Assembly: GCF_964355755.1 (NCBI RefSeq)
Contig: NC_092679.1
Coordinates: forward strand, 7,378,001 to 7,442,000
Length of the DNA stretch: 64,000 nt
Reading direction: 5' to 3'
DNA from: Antedon mediterranea
Taxonomy: Eukaryota; Echinodermata; Crinoidea; Comatulida; Antedonidae
Below the pieces are notes generated by a model, which searched no databases, had not been told where the DNA came from, and saw only the letters and a list, made by a program, of their open reading frames with translations. Of the stretch, positions 1 through 12,740 are shown piece by piece. A program made the position numbers and the translations under genes. The stretch's first letter is position 1. Every line of letters begins with the position of its first letter.

Positions 1-538
1 TTGCAAAACATCTCAATAATGACATTTAATAGGACTTGAGTTCCGATATCTTAAAAAACATTCAGAAGAACACAAACTTTCTATCTTTCGTTTAAATTCA
101 ATCAAGGACTACAATTTTTTTATGTGTTCGATGTTGGAGGTACTGTGAAAACATAGTAGCTACAAAGAAAAAAAACACGGGACCACAGTTGGGATAGCCC
201 AAAGTACTGTAACTGGCTTTCTAGAATATTATATATATTATTTGGTTTTCTAAAATCCATTTCAAATAGTAGAAAAGAATTTAGGAGATTTTTACCTAAC
301 AATTTCTTTAAAACTTAGTTTTTCAGGAAGTAAGTTTCAAGAAAAATAAATTATTAATCTACAATTTTCACTTGGAAAAGCCCATTTGTATGGTGCCCTC
401 TAGAGATTAAAAAAAACTTTATGTAAACTTTACTAAATATTACTAATAAATATTTCAACCAATAAATGACAATAAACAATATCGGGTCTACTCCAAAAAC
501 TGAAGTTCGATTGTAACAATATTTAAGCATATACTTAC
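1..538. other. Intronic AT-rich DNA left of the last visible WD40 exon
   Basis: The segment follows the splice donor at 538 (TT|GTAAGT on the minus strand), so it is intron of the F-box/WD40 gene. I see no further WD40 blade or recognisable repeat in it. Confidence 0.6.
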
Positions 539-3500
539 AAATATTTCAACCCAATAAGTTGAAGAGCAGAAACGACATCAGTGTGCCCAACAAGAATGGC
601 TATTTGGGTAAACTTGATGACGTCCCAAATAATAACCGTGGTGTCCCATGACCCGCTAAGTATCCATTGGTCATTGAACGCAAGGCATCTCACGCCACCC
701 TTTAATAAAAAAACTAATTTAATCAATACATTTATTGTTTTGTGCTAGTATTATTCATACACAAAACAACAACTCATTCAAAGTACTAATCCTCAATTAT
801 AAGTCTATAGTGTTTTAGTCGCGTGCAAACGCAACTCTACAGCTCACTATGTGGGTCGGTTGGTCGGTCAGTCGGTTGGTCGGTAAACAATAACTTGAGC
901 ATGCGACTGCAGCCATGTATATGGCCTTGTTATTGTTATTGTCGCATTATAATATTTAAACATAATTATTCTATAAATTAAAAACATATTCAACATGAAA
1001 TGAGGCGTTATTCAATATTAACTAAAACAAATACAGTAATTTATTGAGTACAGTACACACTTCTCATTTACAAACTTTTCATTTACACACTTCTCATTTA
1101 CACACTTCTCATTTACACACTTCTCATTTACACACTTCTCATTTACACACTTCTCATTTACACACTTCTCATTTACACACTTCTCATTTACACACTTCTC
1201 ATTTACACACTTCTCATTTACACACTTCTCATTTACAAACTTCTCATTTACACACTTCTCATTTACACACTTCTCATTTACACACTTCTCATTTACACAC
1301 TTCTCATTTACACACTTCTCATTTACACACTTCTCATTTACAAACTTCTCATTTACACACTTCTCATTTACACACTTCTCATTTACAAACTTTTTTATTT
1401 ATGTACGCCTCTCAGACTAAGGGGTACGTAAATGACTGTGTATATTAATACGTTTGTTTGTTTCTATAATGTCCCTAATTTTCAACATATTTTCCTGAAT
1501 TTTTAACAGACCATGCTACCAATGCTTCTTCAAATCAGGGAAGAGTGAAATCCCTGTTCAAACCAGAAGTTTTCTTTAATATGGGCCGTAAATTAGGTAG
1601 CATGCCCTCTGTTGTTCACTTTATTTTTATGTTGACGAATATTGATTAATTAAAACCATACAAAGCAAATCATTAAAAACAAATTGACATAATTATAATT
1701 CTAGATAAGAGACAGACAGAAAACAATCAACAATTTATCAATCAGATGTTGAAAATATTATTCAGACTGTTTTTGTCATCACTATCAGTTCCCAGACGTT
1801 CCGGTCATTTAGTTTTTTCGAGGTCAAGTGTCATATTCATTTCTGATAGTAATGAAATTGATTTTTCGCAGAGTTTGTCTTGGTATGATAAGTGGATTGT
1901 TTTTCTTATTTTCTATGGATTTTCTTACATGTTTTGGCATGATCCTCAATGTAATCTGTGTTCTATGAAAATTGTTTTTTGAAAATTAATTTTAGAAAAT
2001 TACAATTGTTGAATCAAAATTTAAAAAAACTTAAATCATTTAAATATTTATAATATTTACATTATATGGAGTGACGCTGCAGCTTGGTGGTTTTGCCTTC
2101 CAATCCTAGGGGCCAGGGTTGTAACTCACGACTCTTTAAACTCCACTCCCTATGCATCTAAAGACTTAAAAGCACGCTTTTATTTATAAAAGAGTTTATA
2201 CATCCTATAATTGGTGAGTTGGATGGGTATGAAATTTTAAATATATAAAACACCTGAAGATTGAGGTACTCCTCATGAAACAGCCTGTAGTGCATTAAAA
2301 TGTTCAGTTGTAACTAGCATCTTTGACTATTTATATTCTGCTCTGCTTTGCATCAAGCACTTTTGCCTACATGACCTACTATATATAACCTATATAGTTC
2401 ATATATGGGTAATTTTTAGCTTTTTATTAGAACCTATTTATTAATTTAATTTTAATGTAAACATTTGCTATTGAAGGAAATAGACATGTAAACTTAATGC
2501 GAATTAAGACTTGTAGAAACCAATATGATTATAAATCAACTTAAATTTAAACCCCTGTTGTCGATAAATAATAATTCATCCATGATCGTAATAGGATAGG
2601 GAATCCAGTCATCAAAGCATTGACCAGAATTTTAATAAAATTATTTTGGGAATATTATAGGTGATGAGTCATGTTGACTAATTTTACAATTTAAAACGAC
2701 ACAATCTGGTTATTACATAATACAAATTGGGAAGCGATGTGGGATGGGAGGTTTATTGGTTAGGACCTCTGGGAAGAGGAATGTCACTTTTTCATATTTT
2801 TTGTCACAAGTGGTTACTTTTTTGTAGAATATTAAGCCATGATTTTAAAGGAATTAAAAAAAAAAAATTTTTGATGGTAGGTTTTTTAATGAAGTCAATG
2901 TTTATGTAAATACAGTCCAGTCATTACCATGAATGTAGACTGTTATTGTCTAGCTACTTCAATTATTTGTCGCATTATAATATTTAAACATAATTATTCT
3001 ATAAATTAAAAACATATTCAACATGAAATGAGGCGTTATTTTGAGTGAGAGGTGAGATTGGACTCTAGGGAAGACGTGAGGTGAGTCACATGAAAACTTG
3101 TCCTGAGTCTCTTTACTGTATAAATTTGGCTATATGTTTTTCAAATACCATTGCCTTTTTTTACAGTGCTTTCCTTTTTTAATACACAAATACCATAATA
3201 CTCATAAATTTATCTAAGATATGAAATAATTTATTTGGACATTTTAAATGCATTGCTAATTGATTCAGGCGCTTGTGTGGGCAAGATTCCTCACCTTATG
3301 ACCGTATATTTTATGAATACTGCGTCCGCTTCGAATATCCCACACACGAAGAGAGTGATCGGATGATCCTGTAATTATACGTCGTCTGTCAAACTTAAGA
3401 CAACATACAGCATTCATGTGACCCTGAGAAAAATAATTAAAAGCAGATAAAGTAAGAAAAATATAGGTTTTATCCCATCTATTTACTGATACACAAACTT

Positions 3501-6500
3501 AAAATAAAACTCAAATATTAGTATCAAATCCACACATTCTTTCCGTCAACAATTACTGTTCATTCCAGCCCTCAGTCATAATTAGGATATAGTCGCCGAT
3601 ATTCATACACTTTTGCGATAATCAATTCATTGTTAAAAATATATTTAATAAAGCTTCCTCCATAATTACTATACAGTATAAAATACCAATATGTGTGGTG
3701 TAAACTAAATAAACATTGTTTTACTTTTTTATTATATCTAAACATTTTTTGTATACCCCATGTAGATCAGCAGTTTTTCTGCAAATTGGTTTCTGCTAAT
3801 AAAGATAATGATGATAAGAACTTGTGAATCTAATTATTTCATTACAGCAGTAAGCATTTAACTACTTTTGAATGAGAGCAGAAAGAGTTGTTACCTCTCA
3901 ACGAACTTAAACCACAAGATGCTCTCATTTAGCATCGCTTCCACCCACATGACATGAGGAATAAACCAACAACTCTAATTTACTGATATGCTTACAAATA
4001 ACATTACAATGATTAAATGTATAATGACGGGTACAGAAAGATAAGCAAGAACACTTAAGTGTTTTTACTTTAATCTTATGTACTATGTCACCTCTGTACC
4101 AAGTATTTGGTTACAGTGAAAATAGTTACAATGAGTGTAAAAAGAGGAGTAAGAATTGGAATACATACAAATAACTACCGTACATGCACTGCAGGAAAAC
4201 TGTAGCCAATAAAACTAGCTTAGAGCTAAAATAGCGTAGCAAAAAATGCAGTACAAAACTGTATTAATGCAACTTCAGACTGATTATTAATTATTGCTAA
4301 TATGCAAACAGACCACACTCTACAGTACCATCCATCATGATTTATGTCGATATTCTTTCTGCGTGTATAAAAGGAAACTGATTGAAAAAGTATTGTATTT
4401 GAAGTTTTTTTTTTCTATTGAAATAGAAAGAGATATTAAGTATCATTTAAAAATCAGAGAATACAAAACAGTTTTCAAGTACAAATACTCAATTTGTAAA
4501 CATATTTTCTATGTGTATACAGTATCTTCTGTATCACCGCTTCATAAAATGCGCAACTAAGCATTCTGCGTACGTGACCAATCATAGCTCTAAACGAAAT
4601 AAAATGAAAATGGCAAATGAGAAGTGACTTGAGGAGCCACAGGGGAATTGGGCTCTCACCAAGTCAGTTGTTTATGGTATTGTACAGTTTGCATGTTTGT
4701 ATTACTAATTTCCTATGTCTGACCACAAACATATGGTAACACTTGAAATTAATCAGTAGAAATCAACTCACTTACGTTGATCACAGAGTGAGGTTGGCAG
4801 TCGGTACGGGAGGGTAATGAATGCACGATTAATTGCTACAATCCATGTGTTTATCTGAGCATGTGCAAAGTGAGGTACAGTAGGCAGAAAGTACAAAAAG
4901 GGATGGCATGATAATTGCACTCTTCTGAGCATGTGCAGAGTGAGGTACAATAGGCAGAAAGTAAAAAAGGGATGGCATGATAATTGCACTCTTCTGAGCA
5001 TGTGCAGAGTGAGGTACAATAGGCAGAAAGTTCAAAAGAGATGGCATGATAATTGCACTCTTCTGAGCATGTGCAGAGTGAGGCTTGTACTCAGTGTAGG
5101 ATGTTTTGTAAAGAGTAGGCCTGAAATTGCAAGAACCTGATCTGAATTTTGAGCATGTGCAGAGTGAAGTTGAAAGTACAGTAAGATACGATGACACTGT
5201 TTGCTCAAATATGTTGTGAGTATGTGCAGTGCGACTTGCTCATTTTATTTTAACATTAAAGGCTTAGGCTTTTGTTTGACTGATGTAAAATGACTTTGCT
5301 CCAATTCGAAATCCCGCAAGTACACTCTGTCTGTATCTCCTCTGTACATTTCAAAATATAATTTCAGGAAATAAAAATAATTTTGAGGAAACTTGTATAC
5401 AATTTAATAAAAACGTAATCATTAAAAACAATTTTGAAGTCAAATTTACATACAAAAGGTGCAAATAATTATTGTCACTTTTTCACTTAATATTTGCAAA
5501 GTTAAATCCCAAAGTGAAGATTTGAAGTTAAATTTGTTCTTGATGATTGACCAATTGATGATTGACCAATTGATTTAATTTTGTTAAATAAATGGATTGG
5601 TTGATTGAGTGAATGATGGATCAGCAACGCCCCATGTACTTAAGTATCGTCCTCAAATATGCAACAGATTGCCAAATGCTTATTATACTGATTAAAGTCA
5701 ATAGTTATTGCGTCAACTAGGGGATAACTACAGTAGATATATTTAGAACAAGAGAAGGTGGCGTAACAGTATCCATAACAGGCAATGTCTAGTAAAGAAT
5801 TTAGGCTATCCACTTTCTTTTGGGCTATTCAAGTTTAGTATCAGTTCCCAGTCTCACTTACAAGTTCTGGACCTGGATAATAATGTGTTGCTTTGTCATG
5901 TTTAGTTCGTACTGTATTATCAACCTCTGACTCACAAGAAGCATTACCTTTTGTTTATCTGACAAATATCCCCATCAACAAACATTATAACACATCCTTT
6001 CAATGTGATTGAATAATTAATGTGCTGTTTAGTTTTACTAAAATTGAAAATAAAATTATATTTGATGATATCAACGGTAACATAAATTGAAAACTACTTT
6101 TGTTTAAAAGTTTAGAAACAACGTACCTGTAACCTGCGAACCCTTTTCACTGCCCTCACCATCATGGATACTTTGTTTAGATGTCTTGTTAGTTTCTCTC
6201 CTGCCATTGTCTCTTCTTCCATGCCTATATCACCAGTTACCTAAACACACAAATGTGACAAAAAAAACCATCATGTAGGTACTTCATTATTATTATTCGG
6301 CAAGCCATTTTTGGGTGATCATACAATTCAATCATCGTTAGACATAGCGCGTGCTACTGTAACTATTTTGTGCCATTTATTCATCATGTTTTGGGTCAGG
6401 TGTGTTTCAACCTGTGTAATTTAAAATGTTGTGTGATTATACACACTGTTTATTAGAGTGACTGACTCATAAACAAAATTAAAACACTCATCCAGTTGTC

Positions 6501-9500
6501 CATCCAAATGTAGTTACTGCAGTAATTCCAACATGATCCTTAAATTTAGGAGGCATATAAAACTAAAACTGTATTCAATTTTAAATTTAAATTCAATTTC
6601 TATTTAAATCGACATAAAAACATGTAATATACCATAACATTATTATAAACTTGTATATAAATACAATGAAAAAAATTAGTGATGTGGGGGGAGAGTGAGA
6701 TATTAAAGTCAAACAGACTTTAAGTTCAACCTACCCCAAGATATATTAATATCATATAAACTGGTAAAATATAAAAGAAAACTTCATGAACAGAACAAAG
6801 CACTCACTAGCACACTCTTTGCTTGTTCGTGGTCAGGCCTAATGTCCAATGCCAAGTTCTCATTGTCTTCCCTAGGTTTCTTAGGTTTTCTTTTCTTCTT
6901 TTTCACTACTTTCTTGTCTTCTTCTTTAACCTCCAACTTACTTTTGGATTCCCATGGTGAAATGAAATCACTTGTAAAAATATTCAATTCCAACATTAAT
7001 CATATAAGTTATAAACAAAGGTAAATAATTTAGGTATAATAACATTATTCAATCAGATATAGCATTCTAAATCTCACAATTTTTTTAATTCAATATTTTG
7101 CACGGAGGCACCTCACAATGCGAAACCACCTTGCTTCATGGTGCCTCAGGTAACCAATACAAATATTCTTGTCACCTGTATCATAAAAATATTTTCCTGT
7201 TTTAAACAAGTTTTCAGAACTAATACACGTGGTGTACCGCAAACTTTATATCAACATTTGATTTCGCCATGCAAACCTTCAAACAATATATAAGTTTTTT
7301 AAACTCATAAAGAGATAAAGAGACAAAGATTTTTTCATTTAATTATTTAAGAATGAGTTAAGAGTCTTAAATGTTCATTAAATTACAGAAAAGTATTTTG
7401 TTGAGACTAAATTAAAAGATGGACTAGATTTAAATTCATTATTGCCATAAGATGAGACTTACTTGTTTAATTCATTATCTTTTTCTACTGCATCTGTTTC
7501 AGGGATATCATCAATTGAGTCTTTCTGAAATGTTTCTAGTTGTTGGATTGGAAGATCAACTGATAAAGAAAAACAACATGGCAGATAGGTAAGCATGCAG
7601 GTAGGTAGGTAGGCAGGTTGGTAAGCATGTAGGTAGGTAGGTAGGTAGGTAGGTAGGCAGGTAGACAGGCAGGTAGTTAAGCATGCAGGTAGGTAGGTAA
7701 GCATGCAGGTAGGTAGACAGGCAGGCATGTAGACAGGCAGGTAGGTAAGCATGTAGACAGGTAGGTATGTAGTTAGGCAGGTAGGTAAGCATGTAGACAG
7801 GTAGGTATGTAGTTAGGCAGGCATGTAGACAGGCAGGTAGGTAAGCATGTAGACAGGCAGGTATGTAGTTAGGCAGGCATGTAGACAGGCAGGTAGGTAA
7901 GCATGTAGACAGGTAGGTATGTAGTTAGGCAGGCATGTAGACAGGCAGGTAGGTAAGCATGTAGACAGGCAGGTATGTAGTTAGTCAGGCATGTAGACAG
8001 GCAGGTATGTAGTTAGTCAGGCATGTAGACAGGCAGGTATGTAGTTAGTCAGGCATGTAGACAGGCAGGTAGGTAGGTAAAAAGGTAGGTAAATAAGAAG
8101 GCAGGTAGGTAGGAAAGGAAGGCAGGTAGACTCTTACTTTAGTCGGTTACAATCTCTGTATAGTACATATTGTTAACTTACCTACAGTACTTCGCTGTCT
8201 ATCGGCTGATAATTCAGAGAACATTGATGAACTTGTACTACTGCTGCTGTACGAATCTAAATAAAAATCACAGATTTGTAAATAATTTGAAAATCAAAAG
8301 GTAATTGAAAAGTAATTAATATCCATGCCTTAGTCAAAACGATTGAGAAGACACGTTATTGCATAAGTAACTCACCGAACTCTTCGGGTGGAGTAATTCT
8401 AGCTGGCGTAAGAACATCAATTACTCTAAGTTCTTTACCTTGTGGTAGAAAAAAATATGTTAAATTTTAATCAGATTTAACATAACATATTTATGCAACC
8501 TAATAAATTATTGGAGCATTTGTATATTTTTCTGTAGTTTCTGTACATTGTACGGTATTATGTCTAGCAATGCAGTATCAAAAGCCTTTATCCTATATGG
8601 GATACCGTAGAGTAGGCGTCTCTTGACAATAATCAGTACCCTCTTCAAAATTGGAATATTTTTACCTGAAGCCTGGTAGTTTGCCATTTGAAGGTTGTCT
8701 ACAATCAACTTCAACTCATAATATGCCTCATGCCAGTCTATCAGGCAACTATCCATTGCGTCTTTCATTAACAGAGCTATGTCTAGAATGCCTTTAGTGT
8801 AGCCTACAAAGTAAACAGTTATTGTCAAAGTTGATGTTGGTCATATTAAATACTAAATAGAGAAGCAAACAATCTATCATGAATTGATTCCAACGAACAA
8901 ATAAATCTTTCATACCAATTTCTTTACACTTCAATATCCAGAGTTCATCTTGTGCTGCTATGTAACGCCAACGTCGACAAACTTTGCCTGCTGTGTTAAT
9001 ATCATCGGCGGGCAAGAACGAAAATATATACATGAGTAGCTTGTCTGGTAGACAATTAATGTCATTGCGAGCCTGTAACCTTTGTAGCAAACACTGAGTG
9101 TAGAATTGTAATAGAGTTTGATTACACTGCTTCAGGAGCTGCACTAACATATCAATCTTCTCGTAGTTTTCCCATGAATTTATCCACTGAAATGAAGAAA
9201 ACACATTTGCAATAATTGGTAAATATTATTAAGGGATTAAAATTTGCTGGTGTGATACACTATACAAGCACTCAAGACATTCAGAGGCTGTTGGTGTGTT
9301 TCTGTGAATATAAATACCTGCCAAAGAGTTTGCGCTTGTTTCTGGAAATTGTTCTTTTCATATCTTTGTTTCTTTTTGGCCGTCTGTACATCATTTGTTT
9401 TGTTACAGTGAATTATCTTAGGCAAATGTTTTATTGGGCCTGTCCGTAACATTCCTGGTCCTAGAAAAATTATACAGTAAAGTATTAGTAGTGTTAAACA

Positions 9501-10242
9501 GGCTTTTTTTGTGCTTTTTTTAGGTACCATAGGTATCATTTTAAATTTAAATTTCTGGTACTTGTATCTTCATATGGTTTTCTATTAATGTTTTTGTTTT
9601 GGAAATGTTACTTACTATAGTGCGAGTTTTTAAGTGGCGGTAATCTACTATCTTCAACACTACGCAAGTCTTCATCTTTGTTCAAACCACCATCTCCAGT
9701 TTCATACATCATATTACTAAACTGTCCCGATAAACTTCGCTTCAACCGAACCACTTCATCGGGTCTTTTAACAACACGATTTATTGCATTACAAAGAATA
9801 TCCTTTACATAGTTACTAACAAAAGAGTCCATTGACGTCTTTCTACCAAAATCATCAACCGAGCCATTGGAACGCGACCTGATATCTAAAGATCTTGTAA
9901 TTGATGTACAAATTGGATAGTTGCCAGTTAGTGCATTTCTGAAGTCACGGTGGAATACTGGTTCTAATGCAGTTGATAAATATTCCAGCTGGGTGTTAGA
10001 GCATCTATCAGTGATACCACAAAGAACGACTTTTCGTTGATTATGAGTGCAAGTTGCGAACCAGTTACTGATGCTTTGGAAGATCCTAGTGTGGCTAATC
10101 TCAGCTTCCGGACTCTTTGTCTTAATTGATGGCAGGACATCGGAAGATATAATTATAGTATCTTGTAAACTTCTGTTTAAAGAAGTTAACAACTTATTGT
10201 TTCTATTGTTCATCATTGTAGATACATTTAGACATATTATAT
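539..10242 (-). CDS. F-box/WD40 repeat protein (FBXW10/FBXO16-like), 3' end off the left edge
   Basis: Eleven in-phase coding exons, minus strand: 10242-9616 (ATG at 10216), 9460-9318, 9186-8916, 8803-8666, 8438-8376, 8256-8182, 7559-7463, 6970-6808, 6240-6127, 3423-3295, 699-539; about 651 residues are present. Exon 1 holds a region with ISNWFATCTHNQRKVV and RCSNTQLEYLSTALEPV, resembling the N-terminus of FBXO16/FBXW10 proteins. Exon 3 encodes a clear F-box (LPDKLLMYIFSFLPADD, then VCRRWR and ELWILKC). A charged, lysine-rich linker (exon 8) precedes WD40 blades in the last two exons (SSDHSLRVWDIRSG, then GSWDTTVIIWDV). F-box/WD40 proteins are substrate receptors of SCF ubiquitin ligases: the F-box binds Skp1 and the propeller binds the target. 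The remaining blades should lie left of position 539. The start is chosen as the first in-frame ATG after a TTTCAG acceptor, so a 5' UTR exon is expected upstream. Assignment to FBXW10 rather than a separate invertebrate family is uncertain. Confidence 0.87.
939..1012. repeat. 73-bp direct repeat, copy 1
   Basis: Begins TTGTCGCATTATAATATTTA and ends AATGAGGCGTTATT. The same sequence recurs at about 2967-3040 in the same orientation and the same intron, about 2 kb away. The origin is unclear. Confidence 0.9.
1058..1395. repeat. 15-bp minisatellite (consensus CACACTTCTCATTTA)
   Basis: About 22 head-to-tail copies of a 15-bp unit, with rare variants (CAAACTTCTCATTTA), inside the intron between the last two WD40 exons. 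Because 15 is divisible by 3 it gives a long spurious open frame (TSHLH repeats), which is not a gene. Confidence 0.95.
2065..2150 (+). mobile_element. Possible degenerate tRNA-derived SINE fragment
   Basis: A box-A-like stretch (GCAGCTTGGTGGTT) is followed about 25 bases later by a box-B-like stretch (AGGGTTGTAACTC). Spacing and order resemble a tRNA-derived SINE head, but no clean cloverleaf forms, so this is tentative. Confidence 0.3.
2967..3040. repeat. 73-bp direct repeat, copy 2
   Basis: Appears identical to 939-1012 over its length. The two copies bracket the 15-bp minisatellite and a SINE-like stretch. Confidence 0.9.
4855..5165. repeat. Tandem repeat of about 65-70 bp, 3-4 copies
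   Basis: Units start at TGAGCATGTGCAGAGTGAGG and continue through AGGCAGAAAG and GATGGCATGATAATTGC. Three good copies are followed by decayed ones. It lies in the F-box/WD40 intron; the frames open through it on both strands are artefacts of the repeat. Confidence 0.9.
7208..7290 (+). repeat. Dispersed repeat, inverted partner of 46258-46333
   Basis: CAGAACTAATACACGTGGTG and the following 60 bases recur in inverse orientation 39 kb away in a UBR intron. It lies in the F-box/WD40 intron. Confidence 0.8.
7580..8130. repeat. Degenerate minisatellite rich in GTAGGTAGGCAG
   Basis: About 550 bp of intron made of 4-bp (AGGT/AGGC) and longer units such as GCATGTAGACAGGCAGG. Reverse-strand frames read PTCLPTYL-type peptides that are repeat artefacts. 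It sits between coding exons 8182-8256 and 7463-7559. Confidence 0.92.
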
Positions 10243-12740
10243 CTGAAAGAGAAACAGAAATTGTGTGGATATAATTATTTATAATTATACAGTCTTTACT
10301 CATCATATTATTAATAATATTAATTATTATGCCTAAAGTATCTATAGCCTACTACTACTAGCCTATATAGTATATATAGGAATAGTTGGTACAGTAAAGA
10401 CTAAAGTAATTATTAAATATTTAAAGAATTCCCCCACTCTCTTGTCTGGTGGTATGTGTAGGCTAGGCCGCAAGTAGATTTATCTAGGCGTAGGCTAGGG
10501 CTAGGCCTAGGCCTAGTGCATTTCTGAATTATGAACCCTGGCCTCTAACTACTGGCTTAGCTGGTTAGTTTAGGTCGTCGGGCTGGCAACCAAATCACAC
10601 ACTCCACTGCACACAAAACCGACCCATTAATTCCTCTCACGCTCCTCCTCTCCTCCTTTTCAGCGGAAATTTGTTTTTATTGTTTTTTTATTGTTAATGT
10701 ATGATATATCGTACATTTAAACCATTGCTACTTACATTTTAAATCCTTTGTACTCTTAGGCCTATTGTGGCCTAGGCCTAGACCTATAATATTTTCGAAT
10801 CGAAGGCAGGTCCCAGGACTTTCTTCCAGCCACACTACTCACTTTTTCTACCAAAATTCCGAGAAACATTCGGAATACCAAAGTGGACTTCACTTTTTGC
10901 CTGAATTAAGCAAGGCTAGACTCTATGACCCAGAGGTACAGAAGCGAATTACATTACGTGAAGAAATCACTTGATTTCATTGGTAGAAAGTTTTAAAAAG
11001 AACAATACACACAATCAGTACATTAGGATAAGATAAGAATACTAATACATTTATTTGCCGAATAGGGCAAAATTGAAAAAAATCTTGTTCTCAATTTTAT
11101 ATAAAAGAAATATAAATTTTGTATAGCAACCAGGCCAATCAATTTTGTGAAGGAGTGATCCTTATTTCTATTTTATTCACTGTTATTTTTTAATATTAGC
11201 CCAGCCACCAAAAATCCTGGGTCAGCAGAGTAAGGCACTGACGACTGCCGATGAATTGCATCAAGTTCTTAAATTGTTAATAACTGATAATGACATATAT
11301 ACAGTTTTAAAACGGATATTTATGCAGGTTGTTTTTACTACAACTAAAGACAAAATGTAGTCTAAATCAAATTATTGTTTTTTTCATTTAGTTTTGATTC
11401 AACAACACACAAACATCAGCGTTTTAATTATAGGCTATACTGTCTGTCCCATAAGTGTGTATAAACTCTGTTTAGTTTTAGTTTTGCTATGCGATGTAAA
11501 AAGAAGTACCGACGTACCATGTCTGTTAGTATTGGTTTGCCTTTCTTCCAATGCCCTCCAGTTGACTCAATTTGGCTCTTATACCCATCCTCTCTTCGTC
11601 CTAGTTGATAATATATACTCTTCCGAAAGACCCATCTTTTTGTTATTTTGGTAAAATCAAACTTCCATCTCAAAAACAACACTGGACTAAAATAAAAGAT
11701 CAAGATTTAATTTTAATGAATCATAAAAATGAAATCTGGATTCGTTACAGCGAGGAAATCAATCAACCGTAACATTATTTTTCTAATTTTTACAATACTT
11801 AGAAACCTGTAACTTTACTCCTTTTCAAAAAAATATGCTTTCAAATCGAATTATATCTACAAAATGGAAAGATCCATCGGGAAAAGTGTTTCTATTATTT
11901 TCTCATCTTGTAATGTTATATATTTTTAAAGCGTCTGCATCAACTCTAGACTTATGATGAGATAGGATAAATATGGGACCCGAAACGGCGACGATGATCT
12001 ATCTCTGAAAATCATACAGACACAATATTGACGGCAGGGCTAGACACGGGATCGAAGGTAAGGTAGGCCTAGGATTATGAATAAGTCGTTTATATGGCAA
12101 AAATATGAATAGAATGTTGTTGATAACTATCAAATAATATTAATTTGTCCCAAGTATTGATCTGTATTAAATCAGGTTCCGATAACTGTTGTTTCAGTTC
12201 AGAATACCACACACACAGCTATCTATTACATTTTCAATTGTGTTGAGGAAGTTGTTGCACCGTCTATAAAGCTTATGAAGTCCCCGTGCTATTCTTCTTG
12301 TGGTCGGTTCGTACTCATTCAAACAGCAGTCGCAACACATCATAAAGTACACGCAGGGGCAGATCCAGGAATCTGATAAAGGCCAGGGTGGGAGTGGGGG
12401 AAGCTGCTGTTGTTGATATATAAACACGAATATATCCATATCCTGTAGAGGGGGTGGGGGTTCTGGTGGAATTGTCCTTTTTTTTAAAATATTTTCTAAA
12501 TTCTATCACAAGCATTGCATGTCCAAGATCAAGTGCTATGGACTATCAATTCTTTTAGTTTTATATCATAAATTAATCATCATTAAATTTAGTCTAAGAT
12601 TAAACAAATTAGACCCTCCTACTCGCTTGAAATAATTTTGATAATAACATTTTCTTTTTTCTCTCTGCATACAGTAAAAGTTAACACTATTCATTAAAGA
12701 TTAGTGTTACCATCTGATATGTGTCCATAAAGACCACAAG
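10243..12740. promoter_or_regulatory. Divergent intergenic region between the F-box/WD40 and START genes
   Basis: The two genes are transcribed away from each other, so both promoters and 5' UTR exons should lie here. Visible items are repeated GGCCTAG words near 10490-10520 and 10770-10790 and a short purine-rich C/G block at 12440-12470. Two short open frames (10765-10974 plus, 11428-11703 minus) match nothing I recognise. Promoter elements were not identified. Confidence 0.4.

Noticed and set aside
1044-1448. 134-codon plus frame of TSHLH repeats
   Set aside because: It is only a 15-bp minisatellite whose unit length is a multiple of three; it lies inside an intron.
7459-7792. Minus frames reading PTCLPTYLHA repeats
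   Set aside because: Translation of the GTAGGTAGGCAG minisatellite; only the small right-hand part near 7463-7559 is a real exon, in its own frame.
10765-10974. 69-codon plus frame in the divergent promoter region
   Set aside because: No family match and no supporting splice structure; left as unassigned spacer.
11394-11703. Overlapping 86- and 91-codon frames on opposite strands
   Set aside because: I considered a transposase fragment but found no catalytic or DNA-binding motif.
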